NCBI GenBank assembly: GCA_004322135.1
Contig: SCSG01000045.1
Coordinates: forward strand, 53,639-117,638
Direction of reading: 5' to 3'
DNA: 64,000 bases
Source of the DNA: Burkholderiaceae bacterium
GTDB taxonomy: Bacteria > Pseudomonadota > Gammaproteobacteria > Burkholderiales > Burkholderiaceae_B
Under the pieces are notes generated by a model. The model ran no database searches. It was not told where the DNA came from and saw only the letters and a list, made by a program, of their open reading frames with translations. This document shows, in pieces, positions 9,547 to 20,177 of the stretch. Position 1 is the first letter of the stretch. Every line of letters starts with the position of its first letter. The position numbers and the translations under genes were made by a program.

Positions 9547-10353
9547 ATGAGGCAATTTTTTGTGGCCGGCGCGCTGGCGATCGGTCTGGTGGGCGTTGCG
9601 CACGCCGACGACGCGGCACTCAAGGCCGCCATAGCCAGTAGCCAGCGCACGCCCGCCTACGTTCAGCGCGACGGCGCGCGTCATCCATATCAAACCTTGA
9701 CGTTTTTCGGCATCAAACCCACGATGACGGTCGTGGAATTGTCGCCGGGGGGCGGTTGGTATACGGAAATTCTGGCACCCTACCTGCGCGACAAGGGCAA
9801 ATACATTGCGGGCTCCGCGTCGCCCGACTCATCGAACGAAGAACTGCGCGGCTTTGCGTTGAAATTTCAGAAGAAAATGGCGGCGGATCCCGCACGCTTT
9901 GGCAAAGTGAAGGTTGGGGTTTTCGAGCCGCCCGCGCATCTGAATTACGCGCCACCTGGAAGTGTGGACATGGTGCTGACTTTCCGCAATATTCATAACT
10001 GGATTGCGCTGGGTCACGGCGAGGCGCGCAAAGTGTTCAAAAGCGCCTATGACAGCCTGAAGAAGGGCGGCGTGTTTGGCGTGGTCGAGCACCGCCTGCC
10101 CGCCAGCATGACGCAGGACGCAACGGCCGGTACGGGTTATGTGCACGAGTCGTACGTGATCCGCCTGGCGGAAGACGTCGGCTTCAAGCTTGCGGCAAAA
10201 TCGGAAATCAACGCCAACCCGAAGGACACGGCCGATCACCCCAATGGTGTGTGGGCACTGCCCCCGACGTATCGCAACAAGGACGTGGATCGCGCCAAAT
10301 ACAAGGCAATAGGTGAAAGCGATCGCATGACCCTCAGGTTCGTGAAACCCTGA
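9547..10353 (+). CDS. Predicted class I SAM-dependent methyltransferase with N-terminal signal peptide
   Basis: MRQFFVAGALAIGLVGVAHA leader; VVELSPGGGWYTEILAPYL resembles the SAM-binding motif I. Confidence 0.75.
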   Translation: MRQFFVAGALAIGLVGVAHADDAALKAAIASSQRTPAYVQRDGARHPYQTLTFFGIKPTMTVVELSPGGGWYTEILAPYLRDKGKYIAGSASPDSSNEELRGFALKFQKKMAADPARFGKVKVGVFEPPAHLNYAPPGSVDMVLTFRNIHNWIALGHGEARKVFKSAYDSLKKGGVFGVVEHRLPASMTQDATAGTGYVHESYVIRLAEDVGFKLAAKSEINANPKDTADHPNGVWALPPTYRNKDVDRAKYKAIGESDRMTLRFVKP

Positions 10354-10478
10354 AGTACGACGTGCTTGCATATTGATTTGCCGCGATATTGGCAGTAAAC
10401 CTGAAAACAGGCTGGTTTGGCGTTGGGTATGATTAGACCGTGTGGCGATGGCTGCCGCGCGGTAAAAGGGGTCGCGTT

Positions 10479-11531
10479 ATGGAAAATATCGATCTTATGG
10501 TCTTGCGGACCGCGCGCAACTGGCGCGTGGCGGGCAGGCGCGCGCTCGTGGCGACGGTTGTGCGCACGTGGGGGTCGTCGCCTCGGCCCATAGGCTCAAT
10601 CATGGCGCTGTGCGAAGACGGTACGGTGGTCGGGTCGGTGTCGGGCGGCTGTATTGAAGACGATCTTATCTACCGTTATACGCAAGCCTACGCGGGCGGC
10701 AGCAACCGCCCCAACATGCCGGAGGGCAAGCCGGGCTTTCTAAAGTACGGCATCAAGGCCGACGAAGCGCATCAGTTCGGGCTGCCCTGTGGCGGCACAC
10801 TGGAGCTGCTGGTCGAGTACGACCCCGACCCGCAGGATCTGTCGCAGCTGGTGTCGGCACTTGAAGCCGGCAAGCTCATGCGGCGCACGGTGCGGCTGTC
10901 CGACGGCAAAGTGCTGCTGGCGCAAACCGATCAGCCTTCTGAACTGTATGTTTCGGATACCGAGCTCGTCAATACGTTCGGCCCGAAATATCGCATGTTG
11001 CTCATCGGCGCAGGTCAGCTTACGGAATACGTAGCCACCATGGCCCTGTTCAACGGCTTCGAGGTTACGGTGTGCGACCCACGTGAAGAATACCGCAGCA
11101 CGTGGTCGGTGGCCGGGGCCAAGGTGGTGTCCGAAATGCCCGACGACGTCGTGCGTGATTTCAAGGCCGACCGCCGCACCTGTGTTGTGGCGCTCACCCA
11201 CGATCCCAAGCTCGACGACCTGGCGTTGCTCGAGGCGCTGGAAACACCCGCGTTCTATGTCGGCGCCATTGGCTCGCGCAGCAACAGCGACTTGCGGCGC
11301 CAACGCCTTATCGAATACTTCGATCAGACCGAAGCATCGCTTGCGCGTCTGCGCGGCCCCATCGGCATTTACATCGGCAGCAAGACACCGCCCGAAATCG
11401 CGGTAAGCCTCATGGCTGAGGTGCTGGCGGTAAAAAATGGCGTAACGCTGCCGCGCGACATGGACGTAACCTGGGCCAAGAACGAGCACGGCGTGCCATC
11501 GTCGGGCGCCGATCAGGTGTGTGCAATTTAG
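10479..11531 (+). CDS. XdhC family protein (xanthine dehydrogenase accessory/MoCo-related)
   Basis: TVVRTWGSSPRPIGSIMAL, SGGCIEDDL, FYVGAIGSRSNSDLRRQRL, GLPCGGTLELLVE; ATG at 10479. Confidence 0.88.
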   Translation: MENIDLMVLRTARNWRVAGRRALVATVVRTWGSSPRPIGSIMALCEDGTVVGSVSGGCIEDDLIYRYTQAYAGGSNRPNMPEGKPGFLKYGIKADEAHQFGLPCGGTLELLVEYDPDPQDLSQLVSALEAGKLMRRTVRLSDGKVLLAQTDQPSELYVSDTELVNTFGPKYRMLLIGAGQLTEYVATMALFNGFEVTVCDPREEYRSTWSVAGAKVVSEMPDDVVRDFKADRRTCVVALTHDPKLDDLALLEALETPAFYVGAIGSRSNSDLRRQRLIEYFDQTEASLARLRGPIGIYIGSKTPPEIAVSLMAEVLAVKNGVTLPRDMDVTWAKNEHGVPSSGADQVCAI

Positions 11532-11651
11532 TGTCCGGATTGCGTAGTTTGAGCGCTTAAATTCGGATGCGTGGCGAGATCAGGCGCCGAAGTTAAGGAT
11601 CCGAACTGGCAAGGCAGGACACTGGTTAGCCCAGCCGCGCAACCGCTCCCG

Positions 11652-12272
11652 TCATTCAGGTATTTCGTCTGAACGCAGCCAGCCCGTCAGGCTCCAGCGG
11701 GTCTGGCGGCACGGCAGAACGGCGTGTGGGATCAGCCCACTGCGAAACACCACCAGGCGCGCGCCCATGGGCGTGACGCGGCGCGTTTCCAGATCGGGGT
11801 TCTCGGGTTCATACAGGCAAAGCTCACCGCCGTTTATCGGGTTCCATTGCACGTTCAAATACAACACGATGGATATCTTCCGGTGATCGCTGTCGCGATG
11901 CTGGTCGATGTGTTTCTTGTAGCCCTGGCCCGCGCCATAACGCGCAAAGTGAAACTCCTGGCTGCGCAGGCCAAGATGGTAGCGCTTGCTCAGGTCCTCG
12001 CGAAACTCGGCCATCCACGCAAAAAATGGATGGCGTGCTTCGGGCGATTTGGGCTGGATCCAGTAAATAGTATCGCCGCGGATGTCGGGCCGCCGCGCAT
12101 CATTTGCGCCGCGTCCAATGCCTGCCATGTGGAAATGCCCGTCTTCCCATAGCTGCCAGCCTTGCATAAGCAGGGTTATTTGCCACGACATGGGAATGAC
12201 AGAGTCGGAAATAGCCCAGCCCTGCTTTTCCAACGACTGGTATATTTCGTCGTAGCGGCTCATCGCGTCCAT
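11652..12272 (-). CDS. 2OG-Fe(II) oxygenase (prolyl 4-hydroxylase-like) family protein
   Basis: HIDQHRDSDHRKISIVLYLN ... GGELCLYEPE ... RLVVFRSGLIPHAVLP, consistent with a double-stranded beta-helix dioxygenase. Confidence 0.75.
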   Translation of the reverse strand: MDAMSRYDEIYQSLEKQGWAISDSVIPMSWQITLLMQGWQLWEDGHFHMAGIGRGANDARRPDIRGDTIYWIQPKSPEARHPFFAWMAEFREDLSKRYHLGLRSQEFHFARYGAGQGYKKHIDQHRDSDHRKISIVLYLNVQWNPINGGELCLYEPENPDLETRRVTPMGARLVVFRSGLIPHAVLPCRQTRWSLTGWLRSDEIPE

Positions 12273-12332
12273 CCTTCCAGAACAAAAAACCTTGGCTTAA
12301 AAGAAGATTTTACCGTGACGCCCACGCATCCA

Positions 12333-13604
12333 CTAGCTGAAGGCGTTGGGCAACAGGAACATGAACGCGGCCACGGCAGTTGGCACGGCGGCTGCCGCCA
12401 GAAGCTTCAGCGGAGAGATCGCCCCGCTGGGGAAGTAGTTTTTCAGGATGGAAAACCCGGCCGGGTTGGGTGCGTTGGCAATAACGGTCAGCCCCCCGCC
12501 GGTGACTGCGCCCGCCACCAGCATATAGCGCCACAGCTCGTTGGTGCCGTCCACCAGCGAGCCCAGGTACGTCAGGGCGGCGTTGTCGGTAACCGCGGTA
12601 AGTGCCGTGGCGCCCCAGTACAGGACAATTGGCGAAAGCCCCGCCAGCAGATCCTGCAGCCACCACTTTTGCATGCCTCCGAGCACCACCAGGCCCGCCA
12701 GAAAGAAGCCCACCATCAGGCCTTCGCGAATCAGCAGGGGGTCCTGGTGGCGATCGTAGGCATGGGTGTAGCCGATGAACATCAGAAGTATGGCCAGGAA
12801 CACGATCGCGTGGTGCGCACCCAGAACGATGCCCACGAGGCACAGAAGGTGGACGAACGTGACGTAAGGTGAAACGGGTGGGCGTGAGTCGCCCCTGGCT
12901 CCGCCGATTTCTCCGGCCAGCAAATACTTGCGGCATACGAGAGTAAGCACCGCGGCGTTCAGGCACACCGCCGCGGCTGCGCGCCAGCCGAAATGCGTGG
13001 CCATGAACGCCGCGTCCCAGCCGAACGTCTGCGCCACCATCAGCACGGGTGGCGCCGCGAAGGAGGTAAGCACGCCGCCGATGGAGATATTGACGAACAG
13101 TACACCCAGCGTCATGTACTTGAAGCCAACCTGCTCGGGGCGCCAGAAGTACGCGTCGCGCAGCATCAATGCGGCGACAGTCATGGCGGCCGGTTCCGTA
13201 ATGAACGAGCCCGACAGCGGCACGATGGACAGGGTAATGAAAAACGTGGCCAACTCGGTACGGATGGGTGTGAGGCGGGCCAGGATGCGTACCAGCTGGT
13301 TCACCAGCTGAATAATGGGCCGACTGGCCGCCACCACCATAATGGCGAACACGAAGGCCGGCTCCGTGAAATTGCGTCCGTCCAGGTAGGCGATGGCGCT
13401 GTCGGCGCCGCTTAACAGCGCCATGACGACAAGCATGACGCCCGCCCATACGCCGAACACCACCTCCACTTCGCTCAACATGTGCCACAGGCCCGCATGC
13501 CTGCCCTTTCGATTGGCCATGCCCGCGAACACGGGGACGGAAAACGTGTGAACGATGGCAATGACGAACAGCGCGGTGGCAATGACTTCGATGTGGCTGG
13601 GCAT
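12333..13604 (-). CDS. Putative Na+/H+ antiporter (Na_H_antiport_2-like membrane protein)
   Basis: Multi-TM protein; ITEPAAMTVAALMLRDAYFW, NAPNPAGFSILKNYFP. Confidence 0.75.
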   Translation of the reverse strand: MPSHIEVIATALFVIAIVHTFSVPVFAGMANRKGRHAGLWHMLSEVEVVFGVWAGVMLVVMALLSGADSAIAYLDGRNFTEPAFVFAIMVVAASRPIIQLVNQLVRILARLTPIRTELATFFITLSIVPLSGSFITEPAAMTVAALMLRDAYFWRPEQVGFKYMTLGVLFVNISIGGVLTSFAAPPVLMVAQTFGWDAAFMATHFGWRAAAAVCLNAAVLTLVCRKYLLAGEIGGARGDSRPPVSPYVTFVHLLCLVGIVLGAHHAIVFLAILLMFIGYTHAYDRHQDPLLIREGLMVGFFLAGLVVLGGMQKWWLQDLLAGLSPIVLYWGATALTAVTDNAALTYLGSLVDGTNELWRYMLVAGAVTGGGLTVIANAPNPAGFSILKNYFPSGAISPLKLLAAAAVPTAVAAFMFLLPNAFS

Positions 13605-13632
13605 GCGGGATAACCTTCGCTGGATTATTGAA

Positions 13633-14607
13633 TTATGGAATCAGGCTGCCCGCCAGTGCGGCCACGATAAGCAGCACACCCACCAGCATGTTTGCGCGAA
13701 ACAGCATGAAGTTGCGATCGGGCCGTGCAAGACTGAATGTCGCCATTTGCCAGACGAAATGACCGGCAATGATTGTGATGACGGCAAAATAGCCCCAGCT
13801 CATACCAATGGCCGCACCACCATAGACCCAAAGCGCAATGGTGGCGAGGTAGAACCCGCTGATCCACGCCTTGCCGTTTTCCGCGAACCGCATGGCAGTC
13901 GACCGCACTCCCAGGCGTAGATCATCGCGCACATCCACGTAGGCGTAAATCGAGTCGTACCCTACCTGCCACAGCACCGCGCCCACCCACATGGCGATGC
14001 CTGCCAGGGGTACAACGTTCTGAGTGTCGGACCAGGCCATCAGCATTCCCCAGTTGAAGCCGATGCCCAGCACCACCTGCGGCCAGTAGGTAAAGCGCTT
14101 GCACAGGGGATAAACCACCACGATGGGAATGAGCAGTACGGCCAGCCAGCGGCTGTACGCGTTAATTGCCAGCAGCAGCAGGGCGCACACAAGCAGCTGC
14201 CCAAGCAGGAAGAACAACGCCTTCTTCAACGTAAGCTGGCCGCTCGTCAGTGGCCGAAAGCGGGTGCGTTCCACCTTGCTGTCGATGTCGCGATCGAAAA
14301 TGTCATTGATTGTGCAGCCGACACCGCGCATCAGCAATGCGCCTAGCGAAAAGATGAATAGGCGCCACAGGGTCGGCCATCCGTCCGCCGCCTGCACCAG
14401 CGCCGCCAGGCAAGGCAGCAGCGTGAGCCAGGTGCCTATCGGGCGATCAAGCCGGCAAAGCCTGGCATAAGGGCCCCAGGACCGCGGCAGCCATTTTTCG
14501 ACCCAGTCGTCGGGCCGCATATCGGACAGGTCGGGGTAGCCCGGTTCGTCCGGCGGATCGAGGTCGTGACGGGGACTGGCGTCTTTGAGGGGGCGTTCTT
14601 CAGGCAC
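13633..14607 (-). CDS. ubiA: 4-hydroxybenzoate octaprenyltransferase
   Basis: Prenyltransferase motifs RLDRPIGTWLTLLPCL, GCTINDIFDRDIDSKVERTRFRPL and YDSIYAYVDVRDD. Confidence 0.95.
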   Translation of the reverse strand: MPEERPLKDASPRHDLDPPDEPGYPDLSDMRPDDWVEKWLPRSWGPYARLCRLDRPIGTWLTLLPCLAALVQAADGWPTLWRLFIFSLGALLMRGVGCTINDIFDRDIDSKVERTRFRPLTSGQLTLKKALFFLLGQLLVCALLLLAINAYSRWLAVLLIPIVVVYPLCKRFTYWPQVVLGIGFNWGMLMAWSDTQNVVPLAGIAMWVGAVLWQVGYDSIYAYVDVRDDLRLGVRSTAMRFAENGKAWISGFYLATIALWVYGGAAIGMSWGYFAVITIIAGHFVWQMATFSLARPDRNFMLFRANMLVGVLLIVAALAGSLIP

Positions 14608-15130
14608 AGCGGCTTTCGGAATAGTGCAACGGGAAATAAGGCATGCAATTCAACGGGCAAATGGACGGATTCGGCGCCAAAAATGGCAGCATCCGCAATC
14701 AGGCCGGCAAAGTCGAACTATAACCTCTGGACGCGGTGTGTGTCTGGTGGCACGCGGTTCACGGCGCAAGAGTGCTGTGGCCCCTTTGCTCCAGCGTGTA
14801 TGCGCCTTGCCGCGCAAAATGGCAATAGTCGATTCCACGCCGCCTTTGCCTTCGCGAGCATGCACCTTGTGTTCCTTGCGTTTGTCCCCACATAAAGTAC
14901 GAAGATTCCCTGCCTGGCGCGATGGGTTCCCACGCCCCGGCGGGGAGGCCTTGCCGCGCCTTCGATGCCCACTGGCAAAAACAGCTAAAATCTAGCGTTG
15001 GCAAGATATTTTATAAGTCTGATCGGCCGAATTACGGTCGTGTTGCCTGCGGCGGGCCAAACCACCGCCATGACCTGAGCGGGCCCTGGCGCAGGCGGCG
15101 TTGCATCAGGCGACTTTCTTGGGGTTTTTT

Positions 15131-15373
15131 GTGCCTATTTATGTTTATCGGTGCAGTTCTTGCGGGCATACGCAAGATGTGCTGCAGAAAATGTCTGACC
15201 CTCTCCTGACCATTTGTCCGGAATGCAAGCACGCCACTTATAAAAAACAAGTTACCGCTGCCGGCTTCAAGCTTAAGGGTTCTGGCTGGTACGAAACCGA
15301 TTTCCGCAATGAAGGCAGCCCGCCCAAAACGTCGGGCACGTCTTCAGGTTCGGCTGCGGCATCGCCAACGTAA
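15131..15373 (+). CDS. FmdB family zinc ribbon protein
   Basis: GTG start; MPIYVYRCSSCGHTQDVLQKMSDPLLTICPECKH with paired CxxC. Confidence 0.9.
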   Translation: MPIYVYRCSSCGHTQDVLQKMSDPLLTICPECKHATYKKQVTAAGFKLKGSGWYETDFRNEGSPPKTSGTSSGSAAASPT

Positions 15374-15381
15374 GGGGTTGA

Positions 15382-16071
15382 ATGCGCTTTTTTAAACGCT
15401 ACTTTATCACCGGGCTGCTGATCTGGATTCCCCTGATCATTACAGTCTGGGTCATTACTCTGGTCGTTAACACGCTGGAAAGCGTTGTGCCAGAGTTCCT
15501 GTCGTCGCGGGCGCTGTTTGGTGTGCAGATTCCGGGCTTTCCGGTTGCGCTGGTGGTGCTGGTGGTGTTCCTCAGCGGTCTGCTGGGCGCCAATTTCATC
15601 GGCCGCGCCATGGTTGACCGGTGGGAGCACCTGCTGGGGCGTATTCCGCTGGTGCGGTCCATCTACAATTCGGTCAAGCAAGTCAGCGACACAGTGCTTT
15701 CGCCCAATGGCCAGGCCTTTCGCGAGGCGGTTCTGGTGCAGTTCCCGCGTGATGGCTCGTGGACCATTGCCTTTTACACCGGTGCGCCCAGCGGCGAAAT
15801 CGCCGAACGGCTGCATGGCGATTACATCAGCGTGTACGTGCCCACTACACCCAACCCCACGTCGGGCTACTTTCTGATCGTGCCGCGCGACGATGTCAAA
15901 CAGTTGGACATGAGCGTTGATGCCGCCCTGAAATACATTGTGTCGATGGGTGTCGTAGCGCCGCCGCCAGGGAAATTCACTGCAGACGATATCCAGCCGG
16001 TGGGCCAGACCGGTTCGCTGCCCCACGACATCAATCCGGACGCCCCGTCGTCCAGCCCGGGGCAGCCCTGA
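15382..16071 (+). CDS. DUF502 family membrane protein
   Basis: MRFFKRYFITGLLIWIPLIITVWVI..., IPLVRSIYNSVKQV; located between fmdB-like gene and aspS. Confidence 0.9.
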   Translation: MRFFKRYFITGLLIWIPLIITVWVITLVVNTLESVVPEFLSSRALFGVQIPGFPVALVVLVVFLSGLLGANFIGRAMVDRWEHLLGRIPLVRSIYNSVKQVSDTVLSPNGQAFREAVLVQFPRDGSWTIAFYTGAPSGEIAERLHGDYISVYVPTTPNPTSGYFLIVPRDDVKQLDMSVDAALKYIVSMGVVAPPPGKFTADDIQPVGQTGSLPHDINPDAPSSSPGQP

Positions 16072-16110
16072 AGTTTCAAATCAAGCCTTTTATATACGGA
16101 GTATTTGTTC

Positions 16111-17901
16111 ATGCGTACCTGCTATACCGGCGAGGTGAGTAAGAATCACCTGGGCCAGACAGTCACTTTGTTTGGCTGGGTTCACCGTCGTCGCGACCAC
16201 GGGGGCGTCATCTTCATCGATCTGCGTGACCGTGCCGGCCTGGCACAGATTGTGGTGGACCCTGATGATGCCGCCATGTTCGCCATGGCCGAACGCATCC
16301 GCAACGAATTCTGCATACGCATAACAGGCCTCGTGCGCCCGCGCCCCGAAGGCACCATCAATCCCGACCTGGCCTCGGGCGAAGTCGAAGTGCTTTGCCG
16401 CAAAATCGAAATCCTCAATCCGTCGGTGACGCCGCCCTTCCAGCTGGACGACGACAACCTGTCCGAAACCACGCGCCTGACGCATCGTGTGCTGGACCTG
16501 CGCCGCCCGCAAATGCAGCGCAACCTGATGCTGCGCTATCGCGTTTCCATCGAGGTTCGCAAGTACCTGGACAACCTGGGCTTTATCGACATAGAAACGC
16601 CCATGCTTACCAAAAGCACTCCGGAAGGTGCGCGCGACTATCTGGTCCCTTCGCGCGTGAACCCGGGAGAGTTTTTCGCCTTGCCGCAGTCGCCGCAGCT
16701 GTTCAAGCAGATGCTGATGGTGGCGGGGTTCGACCGCTATTATCAAATCACCAAATGCTTCCGCGACGAAGACCTGCGTGCCGACCGGCAACCCGAGTTC
16801 ACGCAGATCGATTGCGAAACGTCGTTCCTGAACGAACAGGAAATCCGCGATATTTTCGAAGGCATGGTGCGTCATATATTCAGCGTGGTGCAGGACGTGC
16901 ATCTGCCCGCCAAGTTTCCTGTCATGACCTGGGCCGAGGCCATGCGCCGCTATGGTTCCGACAAGCCCGATCTGCGCGTCAGGCTTGAGTTCACCGATGT
17001 TTCCGACCTGATGAAGGATGTGGATTTCAAGGTGTTCGCAGGTCCAGCCAACGATCCGGAATGCCGCGTCGTGGCCTTGCGCATTCCGGCTGGCGGCGCC
17101 ATGCCGCGCAGCGAAATCGACGCTTACACGAAGTTTGTGGCGATTTACGGCGCCAAGGGACTGGCCTACATCAAGGTCAACGATGCCTGCGCGATCCCCG
17201 AGGGATTGCAATCGCCCATCGTCAAGAACATTCATGCCGCCGCACTGAAGCAGCTTATTGAACGCACCGGTTCGCAAAACGGCGACCTTATTTTCTTTGG
17301 CGCGGGCAAGGTGAAGATGGTGAACGACGCCATCGGCGCGTTGCGCGTAAAAATTGGCCTGAGCGATTTCGGCAAAGAGCACGGCCTTTTCGAAGCTGGC
17401 TGGAAGCCGCTGTGGGTGGTGGACTTCCCGATGTTCGAATACGATGAACAGGAACGGCGGTATTCTGCGGCGCATCACCCCTTTACCAGCCCCAAGGATG
17501 GCCACGAAGAACTCCTGGAAACGGATCCTGCCAAGGCTTTGGCCAAGGCTTACGACATGGTGCTGAACGGGTCGGAAATTGGCGGCGGTTCGGTGCGCAT
17601 TCATCGCGCCGATGTGCAAAGCAAGGTATTCCGGGCGCTGAACATCGGTCCCGAAGAGGCGGCCGAAAAATTTGGCTTCCTGCTCGATGCCCTGCAGTAT
17701 GGCGCCCCTCCGCATGGCGGCGTGGCCTTTGGGCTGGATCGGCTGGTCACCATGATGACCGGCGCGGAATCCATTCGTGAAGTCATCGCTTTCCCCAAGA
17801 CACAGCGCGCCCAAGACCTGCTTACACACGCGCCTTCCGCAGTCGATGAAAAGCAGTTGCGTGAACTGCACATTCGTTTGCGCACTGCCGAGGTGAAGTA
17901 A
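16111..17901 (+). CDS. aspS: Aspartate--tRNA(Asp/Asn) ligase
   Basis: Class II aa[34 protein letters not shown]..., [29 protein letters not shown]. Confidence 0.97.
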   Translation: MRTCYTGEVSKNHLGQTVTLFGWVHRRRDHGGVIFIDLRDRAGLAQIVVDPDDAAMFAMAERIRNEFCIRITGLVRPRPEGTINPDLASGEVEVLCRKIEILNPSVTPPFQLDDDNLSETTRLTHRVLDLRRPQMQRNLMLRYRVSIEVRKYLDNLGFIDIETPMLTKSTPEGARDYLVPSRVNPGEFFALPQSPQLFKQMLMVAGFDRYYQITKCFRDEDLRADRQPEFTQIDCETSFLNEQEIRDIFEGMVRHIFSVVQDVHLPAKFPVMTWAEAMRRYGSDKPDLRVRLEFTDVSDLMKDVDFKVFAGPANDPECRVVALRIPAGGAMPRSEIDAYTKFVAIYGAKGLAYIKVNDACAIPEGLQSPIVKNIHAAALKQLIERTGSQNGDLIFFGAGKVKMVNDAIGALRVKIGLSDFGKEHGLFEAGWKPLWVVDFPMFEYDEQERRYSAAHHPFTSPKDGHEELLETDPAKALAKAYDMVLNGSEIGGGSVRIHRADVQSKVFRALNIGPEEAAEKFGFLLDALQYGAPPHGGVAFGLDRLVTMMTGAESIREVIAFPKTQRAQDLLTHAPSAVDEKQLRELHIRLRTAEVK

Positions 17902-17928
17902 GGTTTAACGTTCATAAGGGGGCGAGCC

Positions 17929-18789
17929 GTGTCAGTCCTGCGGATTGTCAGCTACAACATTCATAAAGGCCGGTCCGCGACCGGTGCGCACGAATCGTTG
18001 TCAGACTTGCGCCTGGGGTTGTATGGCCTGCGCCCCGACCTGCTCTTCCTGCAGGAGGTACAGGGACGCAACGAACGCGATTCCATTCTGGACGCGCAGC
18101 ACGAGTCGCTGGCCGCAGCGCTTGACATGAGCGTGGCCTACGGATGCAACGCCGTGCACGCGCAGACCGACCACGGCAACGCGCTGCTGTCACGCTACCC
18201 CATCCTTAGCTACGAAAACCAGGACATCTCCGACCATCGGCTTGAGCAGCGCGGCCTGCTGCATGCGACGATACTTGTAGACGAGACGCCGGTGCATTGC
18301 GTTGTGGTGCATCTGGGGCTGCTGGCGGCGGGCCGTTCACGCCAGATCAGCGCAATCGTCGATCGCATCAAGCGCCTGGTTCCGGCGCAGGACCCGCTGC
18401 TGATCGCGGGCGACTTCAACGACTGGAACAATCGCCTGGCACCGCAGTTCGTGCGCCAGCTTGGGCTGTATGAAGTATTCTCCGCCTCACCGCACGGCCT
18501 TAGCGCGCGCCAGCTTCCGCTGAGCAAGTCAGTGCGCAATCTGGGGCGCAGCCTGCGGTCATTTCATCTTGCCAAGGCGCCAGCCGAGTTGGTGTTCGAA
18601 TTAGGTATCAACGGCGCGGCACGGCACACGCTCCCGCCACGCACGTTTCCTTCCGCGTTTCCCTGGCTGCGGCTCGACCGCATTTATCAGCGCGGCTTTG
18701 CGGTGCGCAAGGCAAATGTGCTGCACGGCCACCCGTGGAGCCAGCTGTCCGATCATGTCCCGATTCTTACCGAGCTGGAGTTGCCTTAG
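17929..18789 (+). CDS. Endonuclease/exonuclease/phosphatase family protein
   Basis: VSYNIHKGRS, LLFLQEVQGR, LLIAGDFNDW, RLDRIYQRG ... SDHVPI. Confidence 0.9.
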   Translation: MSVLRIVSYNIHKGRSATGAHESLSDLRLGLYGLRPDLLFLQEVQGRNERDSILDAQHESLAAALDMSVAYGCNAVHAQTDHGNALLSRYPILSYENQDISDHRLEQRGLLHATILVDETPVHCVVVHLGLLAAGRSRQISAIVDRIKRLVPAQDPLLIAGDFNDWNNRLAPQFVRQLGLYEVFSASPHGLSARQLPLSKSVRNLGRSLRSFHLAKAPAELVFELGINGAARHTLPPRTFPSAFPWLRLDRIYQRGFAVRKANVLHGHPWSQLSDHVPILTELELP

Positions 18790-18813
18790 TCCGCAACCCC
18801 CGGTGTCCTTCAG

Positions 18814-20046
18814 GTGTGGAGTATGGCGCGCAGCAAACCACATTGGCACGATGGCAATCAAATAGAACTTTTGCAGAACGGCGAACAGTTCTTCCCCGCG
18901 CTGTGCGCAGCTATTGACGCGGCGCGTAGCAGCGTTCATCTAGAGACCTACATTTTCGAGCTCGACCGCACGGGCCTGAAGGTGCTGGACCACTTGCGCG
19001 GCGCCTGCGAACGCGGGCTCAAGGTAAGGGTGGCGCTGGACGGCTTTGGCTGCTTCGCGACGGCGCCGGAGCTTACGCGCCGCCTGAGTGAAATGGGGGC
19101 GATCTGCCGCGTTTACCGTCCCGAGCCCAGAGGTGTGAGCCGCTACCGTATTGATCCTGCGCGTTTGCGGCGGCTGCATCGCAAGACGGCCGTCATCGAT
19201 AGTCGCCTTGCCTTTGTGGGCGGCATCAACATCATCGACGACTTGAAGGACGTGCCGAACGACGGCGTTGGCCCGAGGCCGCGTTTTGATTTCTCGGTCC
19301 GTGTGCGCGGTCCGGTTGTACTGGATATTGATCATGCGCAGGACGTCCTGTGGCTGCGCCTGGCGCGGCATACCCGCCACGATGTACACCACACCTATCA
19401 ACGGGTGCGCGACTGGTTTTCCCGCCGTCGGGCGTTGCGCTCGCGCACCATACCGCGCTTCCAGCCGGGCATGCGTGCCGCGCTGCTGCTGCGCGACAAC
19501 ATCCGCCACCGCCAGACCATTGAAAATGCTTACCTGCGGGCCATGGAAGGCGCAAGCAAAGAGATCCTTGTAGCCAACGCGTACTTCTTCCCGGGACACC
19601 GACTGCGTCAGGTGCTGGCACGTGCGGCAGCGCGTGGCGTGCGTGTGCGGCTGCTGTTGCAGGGTCGGCAAGAATATTTTCTGCAGTTTCGCGCCACCCG
19701 CAGCATGCACCACGAGTTGTTGAAAGAAGGCATAGAAATATACGAATACATGGCGAGCTATCTGCATGCAAAGGTGGCGGTCGTCGATTCCTCGGCCACG
19801 GTGGGTTCGTCCAACCTGGATCCCTTCAGCCTGCTGCTTGCGCGCGAAGCCAATATCGTCGTGCACGACGCCGCGTTCGCCGCCACGCTGCAGGCGGCGC
19901 TGGAGGCGGAAATCGACGCCAACACCACCTGCGTCACGCTGCAAAGCCTGCAGCGGCGTGGCTGGGTGGAGCGGACCATCGACGCCTTTGCCTATTTCCT
20001 GTTGCGTGTGGGCGTGGCGCTGACTGGCGAGTCGTCAAGATACTAG
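18814..20046 (+). CDS. Cardiolipin synthase (phospholipase D family, ClsB-like)
   Basis: HxK motifs HRKTAVIDSRLAFVGGINI and HAKVAVVDSSATVGSSNLDPFS. Confidence 0.9.
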   Translation: MWSMARSKPHWHDGNQIELLQNGEQFFPALCAAIDAARSSVHLETYIFELDRTGLKVLDHLRGACERGLKVRVALDGFGCFATAPELTRRLSEMGAICRVYRPEPRGVSRYRIDPARLRRLHRKTAVIDSRLAFVGGINIIDDLKDVPNDGVGPRPRFDFSVRVRGPVVLDIDHAQDVLWLRLARHTRHDVHHTYQRVRDWFSRRRALRSRTIPRFQPGMRAALLLRDNIRHRQTIENAYLRAMEGASKEILVANAYFFPGHRLRQVLARAAARGVRVRLLLQGRQEYFLQFRATRSMHHELLKEGIEIYEYMASYLHAKVAVVDSSATVGSSNLDPFSLLLAREANIVVHDAAFAATLQAALEAEIDANTTCVTLQSLQRRGWVERTIDAFAYFLLRVGVALTGESSRY

Positions 20047-20047
20047 C

Positions 20048-20085
20048 AAGGCGCACTTCGCGCGCCTTTGCGGCGTTTTTATTTT
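20048..20085 (+). terminator. Putative rho-independent terminator downstream of the cardiolipin synthase gene
   Basis: AAGGCGC-(7 nt)-GCGCCTT stem followed within a few nt by TTTTTATTTT. Confidence 0.5.
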
Positions 20086-20177
20086 CCGTCGCTTACGTAA
20101 TACACTGGGGGCGGAAACCCGTCATAATCAATTAGTCGGCCGCTTGCACGCGGCCTGGGCCATTCGGAGTTACGTTT

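Noticed and set aside
16090-17871. 593-aa minus-strand ORF opposite aspS
   Set aside because: Antisense shadow of aspS; no recognisable motif and its long open frame follows from GC-biased codons
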